DNA of 64,000 nucleotides from Mya arenaria (taxonomy: Eukaryota; Mollusca; Bivalvia; Myida; Myidae). The stretch lies in assembly GCF_026914265.1 (NCBI RefSeq), contig NC_069136.1, positions 21,884,051-21,948,050 on the forward strand, in the 5' to 3' direction. Positions 34,227 to 46,600 of this stretch are shown piece by piece. The notes below the pieces were generated by a model. The model saw only the letters and a program-made list of their open reading frames with translations. It did no database searches and was not told where the DNA came from. The position numbers and the translations under genes were made by a program. How positions within the stretch are numbered: the first letter of the stretch is position 1; every line of letters begins with the position of its first letter.

Positions 34227-35860
34227 GTTCTTTTCTCCCACCTCAGACAAGTAGATCCAAATATTTGACCTTGCTAGAATTTTTTATCTTGCCCACGGGC
34301 AAAGATAAAACATGTACCCGTATTGAACTCCTTTTTCATTGCCATAACACATTTACATCCCTTATTGAAGCCGTCGTCTGTAGCATCATTGAATGTCTAG
34401 TGGCAATGTTTAAAATCCTAAATAATTATTTCTCACTTCAAATGGCACCACAAAATGTTTTCACGCTCTATTCAAGAAATGCTGCTGCATTCTCCTCAGG
34501 ACTATTTAAAGATCAATTTGACTGCATTAGCATAATCTGAATCACTGCTCGCATATCCATGACAACCACGAATTATCACATATTTATACGCATTTATTTT
34601 CACTTCGCACAAAAGAGTTCCAGCGAAAAAATACATTTCTAATTTGTTTTGTATAACTGAGGTGGGAGAAAAAGGATCTACCATGAGCCGCTCTTGAAAG
34701 ATAGGTTCATCCCAAATCGAGCGCAGGTTGTTTTGCGGTACTAAGCTCGATTCCGCAAAACACCCTACGCTCGGGTTGGGATAAACCCTTTTCCCACCTC
34801 AGATAAGCAGATCCAAAAATTTAACCATGCTAGAAATTCTTATCTTGCCCACGGGCAAAGATAAAACTATGGAACTCCTTTTTAATGGTCATTACATTGT
34901 AATTACCTCCCTTGTTAAAGACTGTCGTCTGTAGCATCATAGAAACGTTTTCTTGTTGCAATATTTAGATTGCTAATTAATTATTTCTCGCTTCAAATAT
35001 CTCCATAAAAAAGTTTTCACGCACCTTTCAAGAAATAATGATTTACTCTCCTCAGAACTATTTAAAGGCCGATTTGATTATTAGCATAATGTGAATCACT
35101 GCGAGCATATCCATGACAACCACGAATTATCACATATCCACACGCATTTATTTTCACTACGCACAAAATAGTTCCAGCAAAATATACGTTTTTACTTAAT
35201 TTTGTTTAACTGAGGTGGGAGAAAAAGCATCTACCATAGCCACTCGTGTAAGATAGGTTCATCCGAACCCTGCCGCAGGGTGTTTTGCGGAAACTCGGTA
35301 AACCTCGTTTCCGCGAAACACCCTACTCTCGTGTCGGGATGAAGCTATCTTACACTCTCGGCTATGAAAGATACTTATAATCTTGCCCACGGGCAAAGAT
35401 AAAACAACTACCCGTATGGAACTCCTTTTTTTATTGTCATCACACAATTACCTCCCTTGGGGAAGACCGTCGTCTGTAGCATCATGAAAACCTTGTTTTG
35501 TGACAATATTTAGAATCCTAATTAAGTAATTTCGCTTCAAATGTCTCCATAAAAAAGTTTTCACGCTTCATTCAAGAAATAATGCTGCACTCTACTCAGA
35601 ACTATTTCATAATCTCATATCTTTACGCACTTATTTTCACTACGCTCACACGAGTTCCACCGAAAAAATACAATTTTATTTTATTTTGTTTAACTGAGGG
35701 CGGGGGGGGGGGGGGGGAGAAACGCATCTACTATTGCCGCTCGTGTAAGATAGGTTCATCCCAACCCTCGCCCATGGTGTTCTGTTGAAACTCGGTAAAC
35801 CTCGTTCCGCAAAACACCATACGCTCGGGTTGGAATGGATCTATCTTGCACTCTCGGCCA
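34227..35860. mobile_element. three related foldback units in tandem
   Basis: Each unit has CTTTTCTCCCACCTCAG near its left end (lost in unit 3), ATCTTGCCCACGGGCAAAGA (34286, 34845, 35382), a CGTCGTCTGTAGCATCAT block, and the inverse CTGAGGTGGGAGAAAAAG at its right end. They are followed by strong hairpins at 34703-34788, 35246-35355 and 35742-35850. The hairpins pair GGTTCATCCCAACCC-like with GGGTTGGGATGAAC-like and TTTTGCGGAAACTCGG with its complement. No coding capacity. Confidence 0.65.
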
Positions 35861-35989
35861 TGGAAGAATAAATCCAATTCACTAATAACGAACTTTAAAC
35901 TGGTGATCAAGCTTGTATAATTTAGGGTTTGCTTCGATCTTCTAACGTGCTACTTAGTACTGCCGCAACACATATATAAAGCTCTCGTA

Positions 35990-36345
35990 ACAAACTTCCT
36001 TTAGCTGATATCGTTGTTTACGTTTGAACAGTAGTCTCGGAACATACTTCCTTAGGTTGTTATCGTTGTTTATGTTCGAACGGTTGCCTCGGAACATACT
36101 TCCTAACATTGTTATCATTGTTTATGGACATACGATAGTCTTAAAACACACTTCCTAACATTCTTATTGTTGTTTGAGTACGCACGGTAGCTTTAAAACA
36201 CACTTCCTAACAGTGTTATAGTTTATATACGTACGAACGGTAGCCCTTACGTTTGTATCTTTGTTGATGTACGTACGGTAGCATAGAAACATACTTCCTA
36301 ACAGTGTTATTGTTGTTTATGTACGTACGGTAGCCGATGGAGAGA
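35990..36345. repeat. degenerate tandem repeat of about 55 bp
   Basis: About six units contain ACATACTTCCTAACATTGTT followed by TGTTTATGTACGTACGGTAG. It lies just downstream of the stop codon at 36357 on the minus strand and could fall within that gene's 3' UTR. Confidence 0.7.
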
Positions 36346-36356
36346 AACGTGCTTAG

Positions 36357-36495
36357 TTAATTGCTAAACTTGAGGCCCAGTTTGTTCCACATCTCGTCGA
36401 CGATGCATTGCATGGGCGGATTATTCAGTTTGTCCGCGGGATGACAGATTTCCAGGAACCATTTTGTGTAGCATATTCCGTTCCTGATTTTGCTC
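36357..36495 (-). CDS. terminal coding exon of an unidentified gene
   Basis: On the minus strand the acceptor TTGTAG is followed by GAGCAAAATC, and the frame runs 46 codons to TAA at 36357-36359. The peptide includes SKIRNGICYTKWFLEICHPA and ends EMWNKLGLKFSN. The phase matches exon 38141-38225: its final GG plus the first G here make a Gly codon. Cys, Trp and aromatic content suggest a secreted or lumenal domain; a lipocalin-like C-terminus is a weak guess from the preceding strand-like segment. It is too short to stand out by ORF length, but the splice sites and phase support it. Confidence 0.6.
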
Positions 36496-36502
36496 CTACA
36501 AC

Positions 36503-38035
36503 ATAATGGCTAAATGTTAGCGAAACTAGAAGATAATCAAGTCCTGACACATACGTACTGAATATTAACGAACTAGAAGCAAATCTAGTCCTTACACAAA
36601 ACGGCTAAATATTAGCTTACGAAACTGGGCGGTATATGGGTAGGCCAGGGTAGCAAATCAAGTCCTTAAGCATACCATCTTTATGTTAACGGAAATGGAC
36701 GGTATATGGGGAGGCGAGGTATCAAACCAAGTCCTTAAATATACCAGCTAAATGTTAAAGAACTGGACGGTATTTGTGGAGGCGAGGGTAGCAAGTCAAG
36801 TCTTTAAACGTATCAGCTAAATGTTAACGGAAATGGAAGATATATTGGAAGGTGAAGGTAGAAAATTAAGTCATACCAGCTAAATGTTAACGAAACTTGG
36901 CGGTATATTGGTAGACGAGGGTAGCAAATTAAGTCCGTTAACATACCAACTAAATGTTAACGAAACTAGACGGTATATTGGTAGACGAGGGTAGCAAATT
37001 AAGTCCGTTAACATACCAACTAAATGTTAACGAAACTTGACGGTATATTGGTAGACGAGGGTAGCACATTATGTCCGTTAACATACCAACTAAATGTTAA
37101 CGAAACTTGACGGTATATTGGTAGACGAGGGTAGCAATTAAGTCCGTTAACATACCAACTAAATGTTAACGAAACTTGACGGTATATTGGTAGACGAGGG
37201 TAGCAATTAAGTCCGTTAACATACCAACTAAATGTTAACGAAACTAGACGGTATATTGGTAGACGAGGGTAGCAATTAAGTCCTTAAACATACAAGCCAA
37301 ATGTCAACGCAACTAGAAGATATATTGGTAGGTGAGGGTAGAAAATCAAGTCATACCAGCTAAATTTTAACGAAACTGGACGGTATATTGGTAGACGAGG
37401 GTAGCAAGTTAAGTCCGTAAACATACCAACTAAATATTAACGAAACTAGACGGTATATTGGTAGACGAGGGTAGCAATTAAGTCCTAAAAACATACAAGC
37501 CAAATGTCAACGCAACTTGAAGATATATTGGTAGACGAGGGTAGCAAATTAAGTCCTTAAACATACCAACTAAATGTTAACGAAACTAGACGGTATATTG
37601 GTAGACGAGGGTAGCAATTACGTCCGTTAACATACCAACTAAATGTTAACGAAACTAGACGGTATATTGGTAGACGAGGGTAGCCATTAAGTCCGTTAAC
37701 ATACCAACTAAATGTTAACGAAACTAGACGGTATATTGGTAGACGAGGGTAGCAATTAAGTCCGTTAACATACCAACTAAATGTTAACGAAACTAGACGG
37801 TATATTGGTAGACGAGGGTAGCAATTAAGTCCTAAAAACATACAAGCCAAATGTCAACGCAACTTGAAGATATATTGGTAGACGAGGGTAGCAAGTTAAG
37901 TCCTTAAACATACCAACTAAATGTTAACGGAAAGGGACGGTATATGGGTAGGCGAGGGTAGCAAATCAATTCCTTAAACATACCAGTTATATGCTAAAAA
38001 AACTAGACTGTATATTGCGCGGCGATCGAGGGAAT
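36503..38035. repeat. 69-bp satellite filling an intron, about 22 copies
   Basis: The consensus begins CCAACTAAATGTTAACGAAA, followed by ACGGTATATTGGTAGACGAG. The outer units (36503-36900 and after 37900) are more diverged; those in the middle are nearly identical. A variant unit (CAACTTGAAGATATATTGG) recurs every four to five units, showing higher-order structure. The array begins within about 10 bp of the exon acceptor. The minus-strand frame at 37557-37850 follows from the 69-bp period. Confidence 0.9.
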
Positions 38036-38140
38036 CAAATCAATATGATATGTATGTATGTCATATTTAATCAAATATCCAAATCTGCATTTCATGGTTG
38101 ATGGTTTTTAAGCTACGTGATTATTTGCAAAGATACGCAC

Positions 38141-38225
38141 CCATCATAGCATGTCAAGATGAGCATATAGTCTCCGGGGTGGTCAGACATGAACCAGTAG
38201 CGCCAGTCGGACACGCCCATTGGTT
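38141..38225 (-). CDS. internal coding exon, same gene as 36357-36495
   Basis: Minus-strand acceptor ATTTCCAG before 38225; donor GTGCGT after 38141. It is 85 bp long, with 27 whole codons reading PMGVSDWRYWFMSDHPGDYM then LILTCYD, and a final GG that joins the next exon in phase. The alternating aromatic/hydrophobic pattern looks like beta strands, as in the closing strands of lipocalin-like barrels, but this is inference. I could not place the preceding exon; it should lie to the right, beyond 38300. Confidence 0.6.
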
Positions 38226-38843
38226 CTGGAAATTGTTGTTATGAACAAGATCAAAACAATTTAATTAGATAAAACCACGGTTACATTTAAGCTTCCGACA
38301 ATAACTGGTCGCGAGTTACGTGCCTTTGTGTGTTAGCATGTATGTCGATGTGTTGATTGTCGACGATCGGTTGAGTTTTTAAACCGACCAGAGGTCAACT
38401 GTTTCTGCTGTCACACCGAAAACCTTTTGAGAATGTTTCTTTCATAGTAAGGGTTATTCTTGTCTTACATTGGTTAACAGAGGGTGGGTGACAGTTAATG
38501 GAATGTTTCTATTGGTATTCAATTGTTTCCGGGCAGATGTTGTCGGCATTCCTCGTCAACTGACCAGCTGATAAGCAAATTAAAAAATAAAATAAACATT
38601 CGGTTGCCGACAGTTTGAAAAGCATTCGCTTAATATCGAAAACTAACAACAACCACTCGACCGAAGAATGGAAGTCGAAGACACATACTAATTTGGAATT
38701 ATATAATTATATTGTCAACATTTTGCTTTTCAACCCCCACACCACCACCCTTTATTGTCAATTATTTTCTTTTAAACTCTTAAGATCATGCTCTTATCTG
38801 CAAATGGATTTATATGAAAAATTGCCCAATGCATAACCTTATG

Positions 38844-38986
38844 CAGGGATGGTATTCAATATTGGTCTTAATTGGATCTAAGAACGATGTAGCTTATCGG
38901 ATTACTAGTTATAAATAAATGTCCAAAATAGTGAATGATGTATGACCATAAGGTTGACTAAACTTGAATATTGAATACCACCCCTG
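38844..38986. mobile_element. small MITE, 143 bp
   Basis: The ends CAGGGATGGTATTCAATATT and AATATTGAATACCACCCCTG are inverted with one mismatch over 20 bp. No clear target duplication. CAGGG ends are compatible with a hAT-derived MITE. Confidence 0.6.
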
Positions 38987-39596
38987 GATAATAGATTCAT
39001 CATATTTTTAAAATATAATATACATTGTACTAAACACATGTTAACTTGACATGTCTGTTTCGCTTTCCTTTTACTTTGTTAAACGTTTCCAAGTATAATC
39101 GAACACTTGTCAATTTAATCGACAAAACTATTTTTTACCTTACGCAAACATTGTCTGCATCATACAAAGCATGAACCTACACACCCAGAACTACTCGGCC
39201 ATTAACCATCGAAAACAGTCGTATGCCGGTACATCAGTAGAAGTAGTTCGTAAAATTTTGAATAGTAGTACAGTAGAAACTCACTAAACCGGAACTATGA
39301 TGAAAATAAATGAGAAAAAAAAAGAATATGAAGTGTCCCAATGGTATATATGTTCGAGATGTACTAGAGATTGTTACTTGTGTAACTGTTGTTGGGTAAT
39401 CCGTGAGTGAGTGCAGCTTTTTGAAAGGAATATCATAACCAAGCACAATGGTAAAATAGTATTGAAGAGTATTGCACTGTTTTACAAAAATGTGTTCAGC
39501 CCTCAAAAAGTTTCAAAACGCCACGTGCTGTATCATTAGACTAATGACATGGGAGAAAACCCTACCGAGGAAATTTCGCAGCATGTGGATAGAATT

Positions 39597-39902
39597 ATGC
39601 ATCGGTCAGTTGTAACCAACCCCCCTCCCCCTGGTCCTTGCGGGGACTTTGATTTCTGTCCAGCTTATCCCAGGTTAAATCCCCGTCCTGCCGGGACAAA
39701 CTGCTGGTAGAATCCCCGCCAAATGCCCTGCGTACAAGGTAAGGCCACGCCTGGTCCATTCTCCGTTTTTTCGGCGTGAAAACAAATCAGCCGCATTCAC
39801 TCGGCACTCCGGGGCCACCTTGAAGGTAAAAACACGGCTCATTTCCCCGCTTTCCCCGTTATACCCTCGGACCTGGGGCGTGTTTATTATTGACTGGTGC
39901 AT
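39597..39902. mobile_element. MITE family A, copy 3
   Basis: The ends are ATGCATCGGTCAGTTGTAAC and ATTATTGACTGGTGCAT, with the GC-rich interior of the family (CCCCGTCCTGCCGGGAC, GGTAAAAACACGGC). More diverged than copies 1 and 2. Confidence 0.7.
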
Positions 39903-41030
39903 TACAGAATAACCGTAAAACAAGAACAACTCTGAATCCCAAACTAACAGCTGTTTGGTAGTTATAACGAATTACCATCTGGAAATGATTGAATATTGAC
40001 AAATGTATGGAAAAAAAATCAGTAAAACAGTGTTTGTCACAAAATAACATTTGGCTTCAGACTAATTCACATGTGTACCTTTCAATCATAAAACAGGAGA
40101 ATATCTGAATCCTCAATTTGCAACTGATTGGCAGTTTGATATTCACCAATAACATTTTAATATGAACATTAATATCTATCTACTATGTAGTTGATAATTC
40201 AAACTCCCAACTGGCTTAAAGTAGGTAGTTGAATATCCGAATAACCAACTATAAACTAGTAGGTAGTTGCATATCCGAATAGCCAACTAAATAACGTTGA
40301 ATTTTTCCGTCATGTGTTTTTTCCCTTCGTATCCGACTTGAAATAAATATGCTTGTATCTGGTATGTTAAGAGCCGAGGTTGCAGGCATTCCACGTGCTT
40401 TCCGTCGTAGCGAATGTTTTCGGTTCCTGCAACCACAACCTAAATTGTGCCAAATGAAAAAAAAACAAACTTGTTATGGCTTTTTTGTATCGAGAGGTCC
40501 ATGTTTTGCTCCAGACATCCCACTCTCACTAGCGACAGCAAAGCACACGGCCAACGCGACCCAACGACCATTTCGGCCCAGTTACCATTTTGGCCCTTTT
40601 GTGAATTATGAACGGTAGTTATACATGTTGATGTAAGTAATTACTTTGAGCAATTTCAAGGCAGACAAGATGAGTAAGCCTTTGTTAATAGTTGAATTAT
40701 ACGGTTAGACGCTTTTACTGACTAAAGATTATGCTAGTGGCATTAAACGAACTATTCTCTATTTTAAACAAAATTCGTTTAACATATTGTATCTATATGT
40801 GCAAAACTGTACTACAGTACATAAGACCATTGTGGATCACCTTAAAAGGATTTTCTTCGGCTACATGCAGGTCTCCGAAATTTAGTCTATACAAAAAGAT
40901 ACAAGATACAAGAATTTTGATCTAAAGTCGGGTACATTGTTACAATAATCACTAGCTCAATAAGCTATTTTTCGAAATGGATAACAAACAAACATATCGA
41001 TGATGAGGAGGAGGAGGGGCGTTGCTAGAA
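39903..41030. other. intergenic, no confident gene
   Basis: A short local repeat at 40190-40290 repeats AGTAGGTAGTTG.ATATCCGAATA. The + strand frame at 40349-40618 (89 codons) and a minus-strand signal-peptide-like stretch in the same place were examined, but neither has convincing start or splice sites. A trace of coding-like composition at 40360-40600 could be an upstream exon of the minus-strand gene, unproven. Confidence 0.25.
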
Positions 41031-41325
41031 CAGGGGCGTAGCTAGGCCTAAAAAACGTGTAGGCCCGATGGTTCTATGTGAGTTTGGGGACTTTTATATG
41101 TGCATTACACACACTTAATTATATTTGCAATGAATACAACAAAATCAAGCAATACATCTTGCAGGTAGTTTAAAGAAACACCAATTTTTGGTTAAAACAA
41201 AACAAACTTTTGAGTTGTTCAAAGTTTTTGAGAAGCTATTAGTTTTTATGGTATTTTCAGGTTTTGTCATTTTTCAAAAAAGTTGTAGGGCAGGCCTACA
41301 AGGCCTATATGTAGCTATGCCACTG
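41031..41325. mobile_element. MITE of about 295 bp with CAG ends
   Basis: The left end CAGGGGCGTAGCTAGGCCT and the right end read inward CAGTGGCATAGCTACATATAGG form imperfect inverted repeats. The CAG...CTG termini suggest hAT relatedness. Interior AT-rich; no frame. Confidence 0.55.
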
Positions 41326-41384
41326 GTGGAATGTCACCAAGTATAAATATATCTTGCAGGGGGCATCATCCAGGGACACAATTA

Positions 41385-41440
<56 letters not shown>

Positions 41441-41466
41441 GCATGAAGCATGATGATGATGATGAC

Positions 41467-41514
<48 letters not shown>
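41385..41514. repeat. ATG/GAT trinucleotide microsatellite
   Basis: About 40 repeats of ATG, interrupted once by AAGCATGAAGC and by one GACGAT unit. The poly-Ile/poly-Ser frame on the minus strand is an artefact. Confidence 0.95.
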
Positions 41515-42267
41515 CCAGACGAACCAATCTATTTCTTCATGACGATCGGAACGAGACGACCAATATGACCAACAATCGCAAATGGACGAATCGATTGATT
41601 CGGTAAAAAAAATCAGAGCTAGGCTGTTTGTAAACAAACAGATTAGGTTAGCCTAAGGTACAGTACGGATTGTAGTATTGCCAGATAAACGACAGTACGG
41701 ATTTCAGCAGGTGCTTGGATGGTCTATTTACGTCATAGATATTTGTGTAAATAGAAAAATTTGCCTTTGCAGCAAAGTATTAAGGTTGACAATGTTTTAA
41801 GGTTGACAATGTTTATCATAAATTTCTCTTGTCAAAATGAACTCAATTTTGATTGTGTTTATATAAAATAATAATGTAAGTAGTTGCCACATTTTCCCAT
41901 GATTATTTTATGAAATAATTTGGGTAAATCAAACAATTAAGAAATAAAGGAAGATCTACACTGTACTTTATCTTTGATTTAGATTTAGCTAATACAGTAT
42001 AATTTAGTATTTTAGTACTCCATATAAACAGCTGCTTCTGAGTCTTTAACGGTTTTTGAATAGGCGAAAGTTCCCTATAATCGCATTATTGTGCCTAGTA
42101 TTTTAGAAGGTGTAAACAAAGGTCCATGCCTTTAATTTTAATACCTATCAATCCTTTATTTATGTTCATCATGAAAAGCATCCAACTTTGACACTGAAAT
42201 TTAAGACATCCATTACGTTTTGAAGTATTTTGACTGTAAATCATATGACTGTAGCAATCATTGCTTT

Positions 42268-44789
42268 GGAACACGTTCAAAAGCACTATAGTTTATCAAA
42301 TGACCATATATCTCTATGCTGGTGGTCATAGCTGGGGGACACGTTCTAAAGCACTGTAGTTTAACAGTTGACCATATATCTTTATACTGGTGGTCATAGC
42401 TGGGGGACACGTTCTAAAGCACTGTAGTTTATCAAATGACCATATGTCTTTATACTGGTGGTCATAGCTGGGGGACACGTTCTAAAGCACTGTAGTTTAT
42501 CAAATGACCATATATCTTTATACTGGTGGTCATAGCTGGGGGACACGTTCTAAAGCACTGTAGTTTATCAAATGACCATATATCTTTATACAGGTGATCA
42601 TAGCTGGTGGACACGTTCTAAAGCACTGTAGTTTATCAAATGACCATATCTCTTTATACTGGAAGTAATAGCTGGGGGACACGTTCTAAAGCACTGTAGT
42701 TTATCAAATGACCATATATCTTTATACTGGTAGTAATAGCTGGGGAACACATTCTAAAGCACTGTAGTTTATCAAATGACCATATATCTTTATACAGGTA
42801 GTCATAGCTCGGGACACGTTCTAAAGCACTGTAGTTTATCAAATGACATATATCTCTATACTGGTGATCATAGCTGGGGAACACGTACTAAAGCACTGTA
42901 GTTTATCAAATGACCATATATCTTTATACTGGTAGTAATAGCTTTGGGACACGTTCTAAAGCACTGTAGTTTATCAAATGACCATATATCTCTATGCTGG
43001 TGGTCATAGCTGGGGGACACGTTCTAAAGCACTGTAGTTTATCAAATGACCATATATCTTTATGCTGGTGATCATAGCTGGGTTACACGTTCTAAAGCAC
43101 TGTAGTTTATCAAATGACCATATATCTTTATGCTGGTGATCATAGCTGGGGGACACGTTCTAAAGCACTGTAGTTTATCAAATGGCCATATATCTTTATA
43201 CTGGTAGTAATAGCTTTGGGACACGTTCTAAAGCACTGTAGTTTATCAAATGACCATATATCTCTATGCTGGTGGTCATAGCTGGGGGACACGTTCTAAA
43301 GCACTGTAGTTTATCAAATGACCATATATCTTTATGCTGGTGATCATAGCTGGGTTACACGTTCTAAAGCACTGTAGTTTATCAAATGACCATATATCTT
43401 TATACTGGTGGTCATAGCTGGGGGACACGTTCTAAAGCACTGTAGTTTATCAAATGACCATATATCTTTATACAGGTGATCATAGCTGGGGGACACGTTC
43501 TAAAGCACTGTAGTTTATCAAATGACCATATATCTTTATACTGGTGATCATAGCTGGGGGACACATTCTAAAGCACTGTAGTTTATCAAATGACCATATA
43601 TCTTTATACTGGTAGTAATAGCTCGGGGACACGTTCTAAAGCACTGTAGTTTATCAAATGACCATATATCTCTATACTGGTGATCATAGCTGGGGAACAC
43701 GTTCTAAAGCACTGTAGTTTATCAAATGACCATATATCTCTATACTGGTAGTAATAGCTTGGGGACACGTTCTAAAGCACTGTAGTTTATCAAATGACCA
43801 TATATCTCTATACTGGTGGTCATAGCTGGGGGACACGTTCTAAAGCACTGTAGTTTATCAAATGACCATATATCTCTATGCTGGTGGTCATAGCTGGGGG
43901 ACACGTTCTAAAGCACTGTAGTTTATCAAATGACCATATATCTTTATGCTGGTGATCATAGCTGGGTTACACGTTCAAAAGCACTGTAGTTTATCAAATG
44001 ACCATATATCTTTATGCTGGTGATCATAGCTGGGGGACACGCTCTAAAGCACTGTAGTTTATCAAATGACCATATATCTTTATACAGGTAGTCATAGCTC
44101 GGGGTCACGTTCTAAAGCACTGTAGTTTATCAAATGACCATATATCTTTATACAGGTGGTCATAGCTGGGGGACACGTTCTAAAGCACTGTAGTTTATCA
44201 AATGACCATATATCTCTATACAGGTGGTCATAGCTGGGGGACACGTTCTAAAGCACTGTAGTTTATCAAATGACCATATATCTCTATACTGGTGGTCATA
44301 GCTGGGGGACACGTTCTAAAGCACTGTAGTTTATCAAATGACCATATATCTTTATACTGGTAGTCATAGCTGGGGGACACGTTCTAAAGCACTGTAGTTT
44401 ATCAAATGACCATATATCTTTATACTGGTAGTCATAGCTGGGTACACGTTCTAAAGCACTGTAGTTTATCAAATGACCATATATCTCTATACTGGTAGTA
44501 ATAGCTTGGGGACACGTTCTAAAGCACTGTAGTTTATCAGGTGACCATATATCTCTATACTGGTAGTAATAGCTTGGGGACACGTTCTAAAGCACTGTAG
44601 TTTATCAGATGACCATATATCTCTATACTGGTAGTAATAGCTTGGGGACACGTTCTAAAGCACTGTAGTTTATCAAATGACCATATATCTCTATACTGGT
44701 AGTAATAGCTTGGGGACACGTTCTAAAGCACTGTAGTTTATCAAATGACCATATATCTCTATACTGGTAGTAATAGCTTGGGGACACGT
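42268..44789 (+). repeat. 68-bp satellite array A, about 37 copies
   Basis: The unit reads ACACGTTCTAAAGCACTGTA, then GTTTATCAAATGACCATATA, then TCTTTATACTGGTGGTCATA, then GCTGGGGG. Variation is concentrated in the CTGG[TA][GA].TAATAGCT stretch. The same family occurs in the opposite orientation at 52226-55145. The right edge stops abruptly at a MITE (44790). Confidence 0.95.
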
Positions 44790-45220
44790 AATTTGTTAAG
44801 TGTTAAATCATAAGGAAAGGAGTGTTAAAACAAAAATATCAAAAGCTGGAACCCTTTAGCAAAATAATGTTGAAGACCACAATTTCAAACGTGTATTCAA
44901 AATTAATTACGGCTGATGTGTTGTTTGATTGGTTGATTGACAATGTATCATGTGATATAATGAATGTTTCCATAAGGGGCCAACATATCCACCATTTTTG
45001 TTAAAGTCCCGGTGGCTGTGTTGACTAGCCGGCTGTTTTTTTTACTGTTCACTTGGTTTTTCCTGGCATGGGTTTGAACCCCACAAAAACCAAAATAAAT
45101 TTTTATGCACTGGATTTTTTTCTGCATTATTCATAACATAAAAAAATGATAAAAATAGTTTTTTTCAGATGCATTACCGGGAAAACTAATATTTGGTCCA
45201 AAAACAAAAGTGAGTCACTT
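44790..45220 (+). mobile_element. TTAA MITE family B, left-truncated copy
   Basis: Matches 56304-56802 over most of its length (AAATCATAAGGA, TGATTGGTTGATTGACA, TGACTAGCCGGCTGT, CAGATGCATTACCGGGAAAA, TTTGGTCCAAAAAC). The right end GTGAGTCACTT is followed by TTAA at 45221-45224. The left end is missing: the satellite array joins it directly. Confidence 0.65.
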
Positions 45221-46600
45221 TTAAGTACTGCATTCAGTTTACTTGGTGTATGCCTTCCAGATGCGCAGTCAGGCTTTACTGAATGTTACGCACGAAAGGG
45301 GGATGGTGTTGAAGGAGGAATATCCCTGTAGCTGTAGGGGGGCTCCCCAAGGAAAAAAAATGAAATATAGAACTAACATGTTGGGCACTGATGTGTATTT
45401 GGAGGGATTTATAGGTTCGGGGCCGACGACCTTGTAGTAACCAAGTGATTGATTTAGGCTCAGTAAGCTATCCAACACAGAGAAAAAATGCTTACTATAG
45501 CTGATCTTCCCTTTATTCTGATATCAATATTTAGCTTAGCCCTTGAATTTGATGCCATTTTTTGCCATATTTATTTTTTCATTTTTCAAATTGATGTTAC
45601 ACACATGCGTAAGTGCATAATGCTGGCTACGCCCCAGCCTTCAATGCTTCATATGAGTAGTTATGGCGGTGACAGCTGATGTGAAGTTCTAAATCTTAAG
45701 CAATGCAGTTTATCAACTGATCACCTGGAATCATGACTTGAAATTGGATGTTCACCTGGATACACTTGAGGAGCAAAGAGGTCATGTTATGTTTGGAAAA
45801 CTATGAAAAAAAAGTTGTTTGATTTGAAGTCTACAGATAAAACTCAGGATCTATACAAGTGTAAGAAATGTGGTTAGAATCAGTAAAGACTTAAAAGAAA
45901 GTCTTCACTGGATGTGTTAAGAAATAGGTAACTTTTGGTTTAATGAAGACATGGAATTAGAGAAAAAAGGTCACATTGGATTAAGAAAGTGATCTACAAG
46001 AATAGGTTTATGTGAAGAAAACTACTAGCTCAACAATTGGATTCACCTGAGGAGTTACAAGAACATTGGATTAAGAAGATATACAAAAATAGGTTGGATT
46101 ATGTGAAGCAACTACTAGTTAAACGGATTTGGATTCACCTGAGGAATTACAAGAAACTATATGATAAAGGTCTTTTTTACTGTGCTTTGAAAAAAGTTCA
46201 TCTGAAATGGGCCAAAGTTGAAGAGAAGATTGAAAAAATATGAAAGAATTGTGTGGATTTTAGATGACATGATTGAGTCTGTGACAAAAAACACTTCCAT
46301 TGTTGGTAGTTTTCTATGCTTGGTGAAATTGAGAAATAATTTTTCATACAAGTATGGTTACTTATCTGCATGGAAAAATCAACATAAGCGGAACTTATGT
46401 GAACTGTGCCACAAATTAATTCTCCTGAAAGTACACAGTAACTATTATACACTTTCGTTTGCCTGTTAAAAACGTTGCACATTTAACATCTGAGAACAGA
46501 AAGTGTTGTAAGCAGATTAGTTGCATGAACTACTAGTATTCTAATATGTGCCAAGTAAAGGTCATCTGAGGAGAATAAAATTTGCTACAAAACTGTACTA
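45221..46600. other. intergenic with short internal duplications
   Basis: The segment GGATTCACCTGAGGAGTTACAAGAA at about 46039 recurs at about 46130 (GGATTCACCTGAGGAATTACAAG), with degenerate relatives back to 45750. The 68-codon Lys-rich frame at 46037-46243 runs through this duplication. It could be a remnant of coding sequence, but it has no recognisable domain. Confidence 0.3.

Noticed and set aside
37557..37850. 97-codon repeat protein on the minus strand
   Set aside because: The 69-bp satellite period is divisible by three; the frame is lost where units have indels.
36503..38035. CRISPR-like array
   Set aside because: Units are contiguous 69-bp repeats without unique spacers, in a eukaryotic intron.
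40349..40618. 89-codon + strand frame, and a signal-peptide-like minus-strand stretch
   Set aside because: No ATG with good context or splice sites on either strand; kept only as a possible undetected upstream exon.
46037..46243. Lys-rich 68-codon protein
   Set aside because: Runs through a local duplication of GGATTCACCTGAGGA; no domain and no splice context.
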